Assembly: GCA_022566355.1 (NCBI GenBank)
Contig: JADFJB010000001.1
Location: forward strand, 1-64,000
Source of the DNA: a candidate division KSB1 bacterium
GTDB lineage: Bacteria > Zhuqueibacterota > JdFR-76 > DREG01
Direction: 5' to 3'
DNA length: 64,000 nucleotides
Shown in pieces: positions 19,402-29,143 of the stretch. The first letter of the stretch is position 1. Each line of letters opens with the position of its first letter. The notes below the pieces were generated by a model. That model was not told the origin of the DNA. It ran no database searches and saw only the letters and a list, made by a program, of their open reading frames with translations. Both the position numbers and the translations under genes were made by a program.

Positions 19402-20922
19402 TCAGTGATTATGTTCTTTCGATTCCATGTTCTGCATGTTTTCCATCTCTTTCTTTTCTTTTGTTGCGCTATCTTGCGTATCCATTGGCTGTGTTTTTTT
19501 CTGTTTCTCAGCTAACAATTTTTGAATAACTTCTTGTAAGCGGCTTTCACTGTCAAGTAGAAACTGCGCTGAAATAACAACTTCTTCATTTCCAATGAGG
19601 CCGGAGATCACGCGGATTTTTCCGTTATCTCCTTCTTCTCCTAGTTTTACCTGCCGTGGTTCAAATTTTCCTTCACCCCGAACAACAAAAATCACATTTC
19701 GAGTGCCAGACCGTATGACCGCTTCGGATGGTATGATTACAGCATCTTTTATGGTAGGAGTCTGGATTTCTATATTCGCATACATACCAATCTTTAGCTC
19801 CAGAACCGGATTGGAAAAATCAAGGCGGACATGAGCAGTCCGTGATTTCTCGCGAAGATATGGGTAGATATAAGCGACTCTACCATGGAAAATCTTTCCA
19901 GGCAGGTAAGAAAGCTCCATTTTTGCTTCCGCCCCTTCCCGAATCCATGGCAATTCATAGTCATAAATACTTGCGTGAACCCAGATACTGGACAAATCTG
20001 CAATTTCATATAAATTTGTACCCGCCTTAACATGAAGGCCTTCAACAGCATTCTTTTGCACCACCATTCCACTTGCCGGCGATTCCAGCCTGATTGTTTT
20101 CTTTACTTCGCCGGTCTTTTCTAATCGATCAATTTCTGATTTAGGAACATCCCAGTAGAGAAGACGTTGTCGGCTTGATTCAAAAAGTGACTCCGAGTTT
20201 CTTGTAATCGAATCAAAAGTGCTCTTGGCTAGTTTCTTCCGGTTCTCAAGAGCCAACAAGAATTCTTGCTGGGTGATCACTAGCTCCGGTGAATAAATTT
20301 CGAGGAGAGGCTCTCCTTTACGAACCATCTCTCCTACGTAATTCACAAATAGCTTTTCGATCCAACCGGAAATTTTGGTGGTTACAATATATAGTTTTTC
20401 TTCATTGTACTGGATCTTTCCCACCGTTCGGATGGAACGGGTAAAATCTCCGCGTTCAACCATGGTGGTTCGAACACCCATGTTTTGTACAGTTACCGGG
20501 TCAATTTTTATATAACCACCAGCGCCAAGAGTTGTCTGGTCTTCATAGACTGGGATCAAGTCCATTCCCATCTTCGATTTCCCTGACTCGTCGTATATTT
20601 CAGTTGGATCCATGGGAGCTTGCCAATACAATACTTTGCGCTCACCTTTCGATTGTGTATCTTGAATTTCAGATTCCCCAGAAGTAATCCTTACCGGAAC
20701 AAGATCCATCTTGCATATAGGACATTGACCGGGTTCATGCAACAGAACTTCCGGATGCATTCCGCATGTCCATAACTGGCTCTCTTCCTGATGTTCCATC
20801 GCTGCCATTTCTGTGGTTTTTTCCTCTGAACCACAACTGGATAAGCTTACAATTAACCCGAAAAGAAGTGGAATGGAAAGAAAGGTTAATGCCCTTACTG
20901 ATAAGTTTGATTTATTTTTCAT
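19402..20922 (-). CDS. cusB: CusB-like efflux adaptor with N-terminal heavy-metal-binding domain
   Basis: 506 residues. A lipoprotein signal ends LIVSLSSC. A CGMHPEVLLHEPGQCPICKM heavy-metal-binding domain follows at about residues 45-70, then a degenerate second one (WQAPMDPTEIYDESGKSKMGM). After this come the lipoyl/barrel-sandwich, helical and beta-barrel parts of membrane-fusion proteins (ISGWIEKLFVNYVGEMVRKG; PASGMVVQKNAVEG; DAVIIPSEAVIRSG). The C-terminus is Met/His-rich (KEMENMQNMESKEHNH), fitting Cu+ capture. The ATG at 20922 has GGAG 6 nt upstream; an ATG at 20949 overlaps the stop of the TolC gene (ATGA) and is the alternative. Confidence 0.88.
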   Translation of the reverse strand: MKNKSNLSVRALTFLSIPLLFGLIVSLSSCGSEEKTTEMAAMEHQEESQLWTCGMHPEVLLHEPGQCPICKMDLVPVRITSGESEIQDTQSKGERKVLYWQAPMDPTEIYDESGKSKMGMDLIPVYEDQTTLGAGGYIKIDPVTVQNMGVRTTMVERGDFTRSIRTVGKIQYNEEKLYIVTTKISGWIEKLFVNYVGEMVRKGEPLLEIYSPELVITQQEFLLALENRKKLAKSTFDSITRNSESLFESSRQRLLYWDVPKSEIDRLEKTGEVKKTIRLESPASGMVVQKNAVEGLHVKAGTNLYEIADLSSIWVHASIYDYELPWIREGAEAKMELSYLPGKIFHGRVAYIYPYLREKSRTAHVRLDFSNPVLELKIGMYANIEIQTPTIKDAVIIPSEAVIRSGTRNVIFVVRGEGKFEPRQVKLGEEGDNGKIRVISGLIGNEEVVISAQFLLDSESRLQEVIQKLLAEKQKKTQPMDTQDSATKEKKEMENMQNMESKEHNH

Positions 20923-20945
20923 TCTGTACTCCATTAATTTGATTG

Positions 20946-22244
20946 TCATTTTCCCATTGCAAAATCACCGCCAACCGCACGTTCAAGCGCTGCCACTTGT
21001 TTGCAATAGTTGGCTTGTTCATTGGTATATGCCAATCGAAGTTGTAGAAGCATACGTTCTGCATCCAGTAAATTGAGAAAATCCAGTTTGCCGGTTTGGT
21101 ACGCAGCAATGGCTGATTGCAAACTGCTCTCCGCTTGCGTAAGTAAACCCTGTTCGTACAAATCCAAAATTTCTGCCAGTGTTTTTATTTGAAAAATTAG
21201 GTCTGCAACCTCAGCTTGAACATGATTCATCAAGTTCTCATAGCTTAAATTCTGTGCCAGGATATTCTCTTCGGCCTGGTTCACACCAGCTTTTCTACCG
21301 CCTAACCATATAGGCAGGTTAATACCAACCAAGATACCGAAAGGATCTTTACCTGAATCCGAAAATGAATTGTTTACCTTAGGAATTGTAATGTAAGTGG
21401 CTTGAATATTGAAATCCGGGTAGTAATTTTTTTTCGCCAATCTTTTGGCGAACTCAGCCTTTCGGATCATCGATTGATTGGCAAGCAGTTCTTGGCGCTG
21501 TGCAAGAGCCCGCTGCAATAATTGATTTTCATTGAGTTGAATCCTGCATGAATCGATCACCACAACGAGTCCAATGGGCGCATTCACTGGTTGATCCAAC
21601 AAGGCATTCATTCTTGTTACCACGCCTGTTCGCATTTTATCAAAGTTGAGTTGTTTAACGATGATGTTTGAAATTTCCACATGGGCTTTTAGTACTTGCG
21701 CCTGGATGCCTTGTCCGGTACTGTATCTTGTTGTAGCTACCTGGGCGAAATCACGGAGTAGATCAAGATATTGGTCGAGTATTTGTTTTGAACGGTCAAC
21801 TTTGTAAAGATTGAAATAAGTAGTCTTTACTTTGAAAATCACATCACGGCGAACTGCACTCAGGTGATATTGGGCCGCTTCAGCATCCTGGTTGGCAATC
21901 TCACCTTTAAGACCAAGTTTGCCTGGAAACGGAATGCGCTGTGTCAGCATGAATACATTTTCTTGCGGTCCAACTCGTGTTTCCACATTCTCTATCCACC
22001 TGGTATAACTTAACATTGGATCTGGCAGGGTAGAGACCTGGCTCGGAATATTGAGAAAAGCCAAGTAGCGTTTCTCAGCTGCTTGAATGGCAGGATTGTT
22101 CTGTGCAGCCTCTTGAATCAAATAGTTTAAGGATACCGGGGCCTTGGTTTTCAAGTCACTTGCACCCGTTTTTCCCTGGGCACTAATTTGCCAGGGAATC
22201 CAAATCCCTGAAATCAAAAATAAATAGAAATAAACTCGAAGCAT
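20946..22244 (-). CDS. TolC-family outer membrane protein of the copper efflux operon
   Basis: 432 residues with a signal peptide (ending QISAQG) and the two-fold helical repeat of outer membrane efflux proteins: NPAIQAAEKRYLAFLNIPSQ with LPDPMLSYT in the first half, PFGILVGINLPIWLGGRKAG in the second. The DPM-x-S/Y segment is common in CusC-like members of metal operons. GGAG lies 5 nt before the ATG. Its stop overlaps the alternative start of the adaptor gene, so the two are translationally linked or nearly so. Confidence 0.88.
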   Translation of the reverse strand: MLRVYFYLFLISGIWIPWQISAQGKTGASDLKTKAPVSLNYLIQEAAQNNPAIQAAEKRYLAFLNIPSQVSTLPDPMLSYTRWIENVETRVGPQENVFMLTQRIPFPGKLGLKGEIANQDAEAAQYHLSAVRRDVIFKVKTTYFNLYKVDRSKQILDQYLDLLRDFAQVATTRYSTGQGIQAQVLKAHVEISNIIVKQLNFDKMRTGVVTRMNALLDQPVNAPIGLVVVIDSCRIQLNENQLLQRALAQRQELLANQSMIRKAEFAKRLAKKNYYPDFNIQATYITIPKVNNSFSDSGKDPFGILVGINLPIWLGGRKAGVNQAEENILAQNLSYENLMNHVQAEVADLIFQIKTLAEILDLYEQGLLTQAESSLQSAIAAYQTGKLDFLNLLDAERMLLQLRLAYTNEQANYCKQVAALERAVGGDFAMGK

Positions 22245-22382
22245 TTTTTCTCCTTCGATTTAACTTCATTAACTAAAATAATGAGATGAGTAACCACACA
22301 AACAATATGTGCATGGTCACGATAAATTTATGTTTTGAAAAAAATCAGATAAAAAAGGATGTAGTACACCCCGGGGAGAGTT

Positions 22383-22769
22383 TCAATTCAAAAAGGAGCA
22401 GAAGTAGAGGAAAAGGTGATCTTCAGTTAAAAAATTCAAGAAATGCTGATCATAACGAAAATTGAGAATATTTGGGTTATGAGAAGTTAATTGTGGATCA
22501 TTGTGAAGACAAATAATTAGCTTTTGATTGAATGTCTTAATTACAGCTTTCTGAATAGGAAGTTGTTGATCCTGGGCGCTTTTTGACTCAATATTGCAAC
22601 ATTCTTTATGACATTCAGATTGCTGGGCACAGCAACTATGACTTTTTGCTGTTTGGAAATTTAAGAAACCTGCAAAGCAATTTAATGGAATAAAGAAGAG
22701 TAGATTAGTTGCGATTAAAAAGGCTGCAATTAATTTACAATTGAGAGATTTTTGGTTTTGTTTTGGCAT
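22383..22769 (-). CDS. Small secreted Cys-rich protein heading the copper operon
   Basis: 128 residues. A hydrophobic segment (LIAAFLIATNLLFFIPLNCFAG, about 13-34) acts as signal peptide. Directly after it comes a Cys/His cluster, HSCCAQQSECHKECCN, with two CC pairs; the remainder is unremarkable and ends in an aromatic-rich tail. This composition suggests Cu+ or other soft-metal binding in the periplasm. It is the first gene of the copper operon, 138 nt before the TolC gene. No family is recognised. It parallels the small gene at 9539-9961 at the head of the other metal operon. Confidence 0.5.
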   Translation of the reverse strand: MPKQNQKSLNCKLIAAFLIATNLLFFIPLNCFAGFLNFQTAKSHSCCAQQSECHKECCNIESKSAQDQQLPIQKAVIKTFNQKLIICLHNDPQLTSHNPNILNFRYDQHFLNFLTEDHLFLYFCSFLN

Positions 22770-22938
22770 TCTTAATTTAGTTTGAACAGAAAAGTTGTCT
22801 TTATTATTTCATTGTTTCAATCTATTGTGTGAAAAACGGATTTTCAAATGATTTTAAGTTTTTGAATTTACTTTGTGTTTGAAAATAAGAGATTGATGAA
22901 AAATAAAGCCCGGGGGTCTTAAAGATATCCAGGATATG

Positions 22939-22960
22939 CCACCAAAATATTTTTGGTTGG
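22939..22960. promoter_or_regulatory. Near-palindrome upstream of the copper operon
   Basis: A 22-bp near-perfect dyad, CCACCAAAATATT followed by TTTGGTTGG, lies about 170 bp upstream of the first gene of the copper operon. It could be an operator for a metal-responsive regulator or just a hairpin. No regulator gene lies next to it. Confidence 0.3.
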
Positions 22961-23096
22961 ATAGCTTTGATGAGAGGGTTATGTTAATAAGACAGCATCA
23001 ATATTTACTTATTTTGTTTTATAGGGTAGCATTCAGTATAAATTTGAGACTAACTTGTCCTCAAAATATTTAATTTGTAAACTACTTCAAAGTCCC

Positions 23097-23175
23097 CTGT
23101 TGAGAGGCTGTTGTAGAATACACATATCTGGCGAAATGTCATTTTTGGATACATTTTGCAACAGCCTGTTGAGAG
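23097..23175. mobile_element. Miniature inverted-repeat element with 10-bp target duplication
   Basis: A 59-bp body (23107-23165) begins GCTGTTG and ends CAACAGC. It is flanked on both sides by the identical 10-bp direct repeat CTGTTGAGAG (23097-23106 and 23166-23175), as expected for a target site duplication; with the flank the ends read AGGCTGTTG/CAACAGCCT. Many transposon ends start GGCTGTTGCA, so this may be a non-autonomous derivative of such an insertion sequence. It lies in the 667-bp gap 22770-23436. Confidence 0.55.
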
Positions 23176-23341
23176 AGGGATTTAGGAGTGTTTCGTGAAA
23201 AAATTCATATAAAATTAGGAGTTTCTTAGATCCTGAGGCTTAAAAGACGGATACCAGATCCAGATGCCGGATAATATCATTTATACTCTACTACTATCGT
23301 CCGTTGTCTATCGTCTATCGTTAAAAGTCTATATTTTGAAT

Positions 23342-23369
23342 CCGGCATCCGGCATCCGGCATCCGACAT
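23342..23369. repeat. Tandem 7-bp repeat CCGGCAT x4
   Basis: Three perfect CCGGCAT units and a fourth with one change (CCGACAT). Related words (CCGGATAA, CCGGTACC, CAGCATCC) are scattered around 23240-23425, so the whole 3' flank of the DUF2207 gene is built of such words. It is gene-free; no function is evident. Confidence 0.7.
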
Positions 23370-23436
23370 CTGGGTGGAGCGGGTGTGAGTTCTGGTATCC
23401 GGTACCTGTCATACAGCATCCAGCATCTGATATTCC

Positions 23437-25260
23437 TTAACCTGCCCCTCCACCACCCCCACCGGCGCCTCCGCCCCCACCGGCTGATGCACCGCCACCG
23501 GTTCCTGTGGCTGAACTAAAGCTGCTGCTTGCCACGGTAACCATAGAAGAAACTGCAGTCCCAAATGCTGTTCCAAAGCTGTCACCCGAGTACTCACCAT
23601 GATAGATGTACCATGGGAAAATGGTGCTGTGCATTTTGTCAGGTACCAGGTTAATCAGTTGTTTAATTCGCTTGGACGTTAATCCAAGAATCATGCCGTA
23701 AATCAAATAACGATCCATCATCGTGGTTATTTCGCTTCGATCTGTTTGGGTAAATTTGTACCTGCGCAGGTATCGCCCTAAAGCTTTCCATTGCGCATAT
23801 TGGTCAATGTATTCCCTTGAAATCCGGTAAGTGGCTACTGTGATAATAAACAATACCAAGCCTACCACACATGGGATAATTGCGCCGGGACCCGTAATAG
23901 GTATGGACACAAACCCTACCAGAATAAGACCTAGGGATGGGATCAAACCTTTCATCATTTTTCGTCTACTGTCTAAATCGTAAAACCCCTTTTCTTTTGC
24001 CAGGTCTGCAATTTCTTTTCTCCATTTGGAAAACCATTTTGTCGTCTTACTTCTGGATTTTGCTATTTCTTTCATTGAAATTGAATGGCCATCCTTTGAT
24101 AACTCCTCAAATAGATAATCGATGAGTTTATTTTCAAATGGTTGCAGGTCTCCAAATTTCTCTTCCAGATGATCCTTTTCTAATTTTATCGAGAATTCCG
24201 TTTTTTCTTTTTTACCAAAGATCGAATTGACGCTGACCTTCTCTTCCGAAATCTTAAGAAAACCTCTCCTGGCTAAATCAAAAAGAGTGGCAACCATTGC
24301 ACTGCCTGTAACAGATCGATACTTGACAAAATATCCCATAAGTGCAGGAGGCAAGTCATTGGGAATATCGGAATAATATTGGCTGCGAAATTTCGAAGGG
24401 TAAGGTCGGCCATGTTGATTGAAGATTGGCAGCCAAATTAGAAAACCTGCTATTGCTAAAACTGACAATACGATTGCACCTGTTTTCCAGCGCTTATTTC
24501 TTTCTGCCAATTCCTGTTGAGCCCTGATCCTTGCTTCATTGGCTTCCCGGGCCCATCGGGTCTCTTCCGCGATGATATTGTCCAACATACTCGTCGATGC
24601 CGATAACGGTAAATTTGAAACTAATCGTGCAGGGAATAAAATCCTGCCTTCCCAGAATCTATATCTTGGCAGATCCACAATATCCAGGTGGATTGTGGTT
24701 TCATCCATTATTGTTACATTTCCCCATAACGGACCGTGCGCCCAGGCTCGCACTTCATCCAGTGCAGCGCCATATGGCAATTTTACGATTACATTGACTT
24801 CCCTGGTTCCGTGATCCCACTCACCGCCGACAAATTGGTAATTGAGTTCAGCGACATCCGGATAAATATTCAGAATGTTTGTAAGCTTGTAGGAAAGGAT
24901 AAAAGTCTTGCTTTCATTTCTTGCGCTATAAAACCACTTCACATAAAATTCATCATTGCTATAACTAACCTGGTAGGTTCCCTTTTCTTTACCTGAACTA
25001 CTGTGGTAAATAAAGTTTTCATCCCTTAATACAAAATTCTCAATTGAATCAAAACCTTTGACAGACTTTCGATAATCAGCCCAGCGAAATCTACCTTTGA
25101 ACTTATAAGTCCTGAATTCCTGAATATCGATGCTGCCATCCAGGTTTACCGTGGCAATAATTTCAATTTTGATAATTTTGTAAGATTTGGCATATAGGGA
25201 TAAAACATTCAATAAAGCTAATAGAAAAATGGTCATGCAAATAATTGAAATTCGTCTCAT
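23437..25260 (-). CDS. DUF2207 membrane protein with Gly-rich tail
   Basis: 607 residues. A signal peptide (1-25) is followed by the extracytoplasmic DUF2207 domain (about 30-190, INLDG-type strands, RFRWADYRKSV, FYSARNESKTFILSYKL). A membrane segment lies near 260 (TGAIVLSVLAIAGFLIWLPI), then a cytosolic region and a second pair of membrane segments near 430-470. The tail is SSFSSATGTGGGASAGGGG and more glycine, a low-complexity end common in this family. DUF2207 proteins are widespread membrane proteins of unknown role. GGAG lies 8 nt before the ATG. Confidence 0.85.
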   Translation of the reverse strand: MRRISIICMTIFLLALLNVLSLYAKSYKIIKIEIIATVNLDGSIDIQEFRTYKFKGRFRWADYRKSVKGFDSIENFVLRDENFIYHSSSGKEKGTYQVSYSNDEFYVKWFYSARNESKTFILSYKLTNILNIYPDVAELNYQFVGGEWDHGTREVNVIVKLPYGAALDEVRAWAHGPLWGNVTIMDETTIHLDIVDLPRYRFWEGRILFPARLVSNLPLSASTSMLDNIIAEETRWAREANEARIRAQQELAERNKRWKTGAIVLSVLAIAGFLIWLPIFNQHGRPYPSKFRSQYYSDIPNDLPPALMGYFVKYRSVTGSAMVATLFDLARRGFLKISEEKVSVNSIFGKKEKTEFSIKLEKDHLEEKFGDLQPFENKLIDYLFEELSKDGHSISMKEIAKSRSKTTKWFSKWRKEIADLAKEKGFYDLDSRRKMMKGLIPSLGLILVGFVSIPITGPGAIIPCVVGLVLFIITVATYRISREYIDQYAQWKALGRYLRRYKFTQTDRSEITTMMDRYLIYGMILGLTSKRIKQLINLVPDKMHSTIFPWYIYHGEYSGDSFGTAFGTAVSSMVTVASSSFSSATGTGGGASAGGGGGAGGGGGGAG

Positions 25261-25381
25261 TGTTGTAGCTCCTTGCTTTAAATAAAACTTGCGATGTTAC
25301 CCAAATAAATAGGGTTTATTCAATAGACAAGTTTTATTGCATCAATATCCCGCAAGAATTATCCTCGTTGATAATTGGTCA

Positions 25382-27592
25382 TTAATCAAGCATCATACTC
25401 AAGCTCACCCGCCCCCTTTCCAAATCCACTTTCAGCACCCGAATTTCTATCACATCTCCCACGGCTACCACATCCAATGGATTGCGTCCTTTTTTACCCA
25501 TCTCACTGCGGTGAACCAGCCCGTCTTGTTTTACGCCGATGTCCACAAAGGCGCCGAAATCCACCACATTTCTTACGGTTCCTTTGAGAATCATGCCTTC
25601 ACGCAGATCTTCCATTTTTAGTACGTCGCTGCGAAAAATGGGTTTGGGCATATCAGCGCGAGGATCGCGGCCGGGCTTTTCCAAATTTTCGATGATGTCT
25701 TCAAGAGTCGGCTCACCGATTCCAACATCAGCTGCTAAATCTGCCAAACTTTGTTTATTCTCCTGAATCCGTTCACGCAGAAGCTCGCTTCGCAGTGTAA
25801 TAGTAGCCAGATCGAGGCCTAGTTTTTTTAATAATTTTTCGGTGGCTCCGTAAGATTCCGGGTGAATGGCAGTCCGCTCCAATAAATTTTTGCTTTCGGG
25901 AATGCGAAGAAAACCTGCACATTGCTCATATGCTTTTGGCCCCATTCCACTGACCTTGGTTAGCTGTTCCCGATTTGTAAAACTGCCTTGTTGATCACGA
26001 TGAGAAAGAATATTCTTGGCCGTGCGGGAATTTAAACCGGAGACAAATTGCAGGAGGGCTGCGGAAGCCGTGTTTAAATCAACGCCTACATAATTGACCA
26101 CGGATTCCACAACGATGTCTAATGATTCACTTAATTTTTTCTGATTGATATCATGCTGGTATAAACCGACGCCAATTGATTTCGGATCGATCTTAACCAA
26201 TTCGGATAACGGATCGAGTAAGCGTCTGGCGATTGAAATATTGCCCCGCATGCTGGCGTCCAATTTCGGGAATTCTTCCCGGGCGATTTCCGACGCTGAA
26301 TAAACCGAGGCGCCGGCTTCGTTAACGATTACATATACCACGTCATTCAACTGCTCCCGGATAAGATCTGCCACTAACTGCTCGGTTTCCCGCGAGGCTG
26401 TACCATTTCCGATAGCGATGACATTTACAAAATGTTTATTGGTAAAATCAAATAGAGTGCGTTTTGCTTCGTCATAATTATTTTGCGGAGGATGGGGAAA
26501 AATGGTTGTCCCCTCCAAATATTTACCGGTTTCGTCGATAACGGCAATCTTACAGCCGGAACGAAAACCGGGATCAATGCCCATAATTCGCTTTCCCCTG
26601 ATCGGGGGTTGCAGCAATAGATTGCGCAGGTTTTTTGTGAAAATGTTAATCGCATGCAAATCGGCTTTTTCCGTAAGCTGGTTTCGAATTTCCCGTTCGA
26701 TAGAAGGTTCGATTAAACGTTTGTAAGCATCCAGAATCGACTCTTCAAAATGACTCGTGAAGATAGACATCGGTTCGGTGATTAACATTTGCTCTGTCAA
26801 TTTAATGATTTTATCCTGTTCAACTTCGATGTTTACTTTCAGGATACCTTCTTTTTCACCACGATTCATCGCCAGGATCCGGTGGGGCGGGATTTGCTTT
26901 ACCGGTTCATTGTAATCGTAGTACATCTCAAAATCAGACCGGCTTTCCTTATCCTTAGCTTCACTTTCAACTACTCCATTGCGAGTCGTGTATTCTCGTG
27001 TAAACTGGCGAATATCGGCGCGATCCGATACCATCTCGGCTACAATATCACAAGCGCCCTGGAGTGCATCTGCCACGGTCGGGATTTCTTTCTCCGCATC
27101 GACAAACGGTTGTGCCAACTCTTCCGGTGTTCCATCCAGCGTTTCTTGCTGCCAGATCAACATGGCAAGGGGTTCCAATCCCCGCGCCTTCGCCACCGTT
27201 CCCCGGGTTTTCCGTTTTGGTTTATATGGTAAATAAAGATCTTCAACTTCCTGCAATTTCCTGGTTTGGCAAATCCGGGATCGCAATTCGTCCGTTAGTT
27301 TTTCTTGCTCAGCGATGGTTTTAAGGACGGTTTGCTTTCTTTCTTCCAAATTGCGTAAATACTTGATGTGCGTTTGAACATTGCGAATTTGTTCTTCATC
27401 CAGCTTGCCGGTTACTTCTTTTCTGTAGCGAGCGATAAACGGAATGGTATTGTCCTGGTCCAATAATTCGACTGTACTCTTAACCTGGTTGACTCTCAAC
27501 TCCAAATCATCGGCAATGATCTCAATCATCCTGTCTTGTGACATGCAGGTGTACTGATTGGTAGCTTTTTCGCTATTTGCTTGCTCGGGCAT
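25382..27592 (-). CDS. tex: Tex-family transcription accessory protein (S1 RNA-binding)
   Basis: 736 residues, typical of Tex. The order is N-terminal helical region (IPFIARYRKEVTGKLDEEQI), the YqgF/RNase H-like core (MGIDPGFRSGCKIAVID), helix-hairpin-helix (GVDLNTASAALLQFVSGLN; VSGMGPKAYEQCAGFLRI) and a C-terminal S1 domain (EGMILKGTVRNVVDFGAFVDIGVKQDGLVH). Tex binds nucleic acid and acts on transcription elongation and RNA turnover in the cytosol. An AAAGGAG site supports the ATG at 27592; a TTG at 27625 is the alternative. It stands alone on the minus strand. Confidence 0.95.
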   Translation of the reverse strand: MPEQANSEKATNQYTCMSQDRMIEIIADDLELRVNQVKSTVELLDQDNTIPFIARYRKEVTGKLDEEQIRNVQTHIKYLRNLEERKQTVLKTIAEQEKLTDELRSRICQTRKLQEVEDLYLPYKPKRKTRGTVAKARGLEPLAMLIWQQETLDGTPEELAQPFVDAEKEIPTVADALQGACDIVAEMVSDRADIRQFTREYTTRNGVVESEAKDKESRSDFEMYYDYNEPVKQIPPHRILAMNRGEKEGILKVNIEVEQDKIIKLTEQMLITEPMSIFTSHFEESILDAYKRLIEPSIEREIRNQLTEKADLHAINIFTKNLRNLLLQPPIRGKRIMGIDPGFRSGCKIAVIDETGKYLEGTTIFPHPPQNNYDEAKRTLFDFTNKHFVNVIAIGNGTASRETEQLVADLIREQLNDVVYVIVNEAGASVYSASEIAREEFPKLDASMRGNISIARRLLDPLSELVKIDPKSIGVGLYQHDINQKKLSESLDIVVESVVNYVGVDLNTASAALLQFVSGLNSRTAKNILSHRDQQGSFTNREQLTKVSGMGPKAYEQCAGFLRIPESKNLLERTAIHPESYGATEKLLKKLGLDLATITLRSELLRERIQENKQSLADLAADVGIGEPTLEDIIENLEKPGRDPRADMPKPIFRSDVLKMEDLREGMILKGTVRNVVDFGAFVDIGVKQDGLVHRSEMGKKGRNPLDVVAVGDVIEIRVLKVDLERGRVSLSMMLD

Positions 27593-27847
27593 GTTTGGTT
27601 GAACTCCTTTTGAATATTGGAACAATTAGAATATAGTCTATCTTATATAATAACTATAACCTGTATTTCACAAGAAAAAAAGCTTAAATTTTAAAGCGGA
27701 AATTAATGGGAGGTCTTTTTTGTATTTGGATCATCTATTTTTTTAAGCTACCCCGTGGTTAGATATAAAATGTAAGTTGCAATTATTACAAAGCCTAGCA
27801 GTTCGAATGAAGCAAGCAACATAAGCATTCTTAGTCTTGATAATATT

Positions 27848-28224
27848 TCAATCCTTTATCATTTTAATTGCATCTTCCATACTTGATGCAATATCGAATC
27901 CTTTTAAAGCGGGAAGGCCAATCATTGTCAGGCTGTCCATATATTCTTCAGGGAAATTGACACAAACTAAATGACCATTATCATTGTTGCTTACTTCTTG
28001 CCAAAGATTGAAAAGTGCTCTAACAACATTCTTGTCAGCAAATTTTTCTTCAATTTTGATAATACAGGAAGTTGTTTTTGAATCCTCTACTTGTTTTTGA
28101 TACTGGTTAATTATTTTTCATTGATTATTTAAAGAATTCCCCTTATTAAAAGCAGTTCCTCATCGTATTTTAAAGTTAGAACAGGGATTCCTTCTTTAAT
28201 CTTTCCATTAACCTTGACTCCCAT
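27848..28224 (-). pseudogene. Decayed STAS-like gene, copy 1
   Basis: The ATG at 28224 opens a frame resembling the N-terminus of copy 2 (VNGKIKEGIPVLTLKY, EELLLI) that stops after 31 codons. The rest of the domain continues in the -1 frame (IINQYQ, TTSCIIKIEEKFA, VVRALFNLWQEV, YMDSLTMIGLPALKGF) to a TGA at 27848-27850. That second frame has its own in-frame TGA upstream of IINQYQ, so no single slip restores it. Protein similarity to copy 2 (29144-29529) is high over the whole length, with identical spacing across the break. This looks like a dead paralogue of an anti-sigma-antagonist-like (STAS) domain gene. Confidence 0.65.
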
Positions 28225-28291
28225 TATCTGGCCCAATAATTAATTATTCTTAATAATGATCTGTATATTTTATATTAGGAATGTTCCTTTA

Positions 28292-29029
28292 CTAAAGTCT
28301 AGTAAGACTGGAAGTTAGATATAATTCAAGTTTCCACATGCGAAATGCCATTTGTCGTAAGCTTAGACTCACCAAAAGGCTAATAATTGTGAAAACAAGA
28401 AATTTCAAAAGTTGTGGCGAAAAATAAATCCAGGATTGGTTGGGAAATTGCTGAAAAACTTCAATATACATCAATATTATGAGTTGAATTGACAAAAGCA
28501 GGATAGCACAACTAACCCCCATGCTAAACCGAAATCTCCTGTGTACCCTTTGAGCTTGTTTAAGTACAGCCGGACACCTTTCGCCAAATTTATCAGCGAT
28601 AAATGTACGGTAAATCACCAGTCGATTCCAGGGGCTTGCAATTTGTAATGTTTCAATTATTCCAGATAACTGTTCCAACTCATTTTCAATATCAGAATTA
28701 GCATCAACTGTCAAATGATCGATTGTAGGAGATGCAAATTTATAAATAATAATGTTAACTCGATCCAATATTTTTTGTCTAAAGTTTTTGCCTCTTTTTA
28801 GTTTTGCATGTGAATACCGGTAAAGTGCAACGTCGATATAAGAATTAATGATCAGACCAAATGTATAAGTTAAAATGAATCCCAGAAGAATAACAATAAC
28901 CTTCTGATTCCAAAAACCTGATTTAAAATCAGGCCAATGCCATAGACCTACAGAAAAGAGTATAACTACTCCAGGACAAACATAGGTGAAAAACTCAAAA
29001 AGGTCGATCTTGTCCAGTATATCCTTCAT
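28292..29029 (-). CDS. Four-TM membrane protein of unknown function
   Basis: 245 residues. Two membrane segments lie near the N-terminus (FFTYVCPGVVILFSVGLW, VIVILLGFILTYTFGLII) and two near the C-terminus (FSMGVSCAILLLSIQLIILM, LLKFLVFTIISLLVSL), with a ~100-residue cytosolic helical loop between. No known domain is recognised. It is flanked on both sides, same strand, by STAS-like gene copies, so a membrane partner of a STAS regulator or anti-sigma system is possible. No clear ribosome binding site is seen. Confidence 0.6.
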   Translation of the reverse strand: MKDILDKIDLFEFFTYVCPGVVILFSVGLWHWPDFKSGFWNQKVIVILLGFILTYTFGLIINSYIDVALYRYSHAKLKRGKNFRQKILDRVNIIIYKFASPTIDHLTVDANSDIENELEQLSGIIETLQIASPWNRLVIYRTFIADKFGERCPAVLKQAQRVHRRFRFSMGVSCAILLLSIQLIILMYIEVFQQFPNQSWIYFSPQLLKFLVFTIISLLVSLSLRQMAFRMWKLELYLTSSLTRL

Positions 29030-29143
29030 AGAACTAGATTTTACTTATTTGTTTACAATTTCATCTTAATTTATTTAATCTTATATATGAAAAACTGGGA
29101 GCCATATGATGTTTTTCTAATCCTAATTTAACAAACACTGTAT

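Noticed and set aside
23342-23369. CRISPR-like array at the CCGGCAT repeats
   Set aside because: Units are 7 bp with no spacers; a simple tandem repeat.
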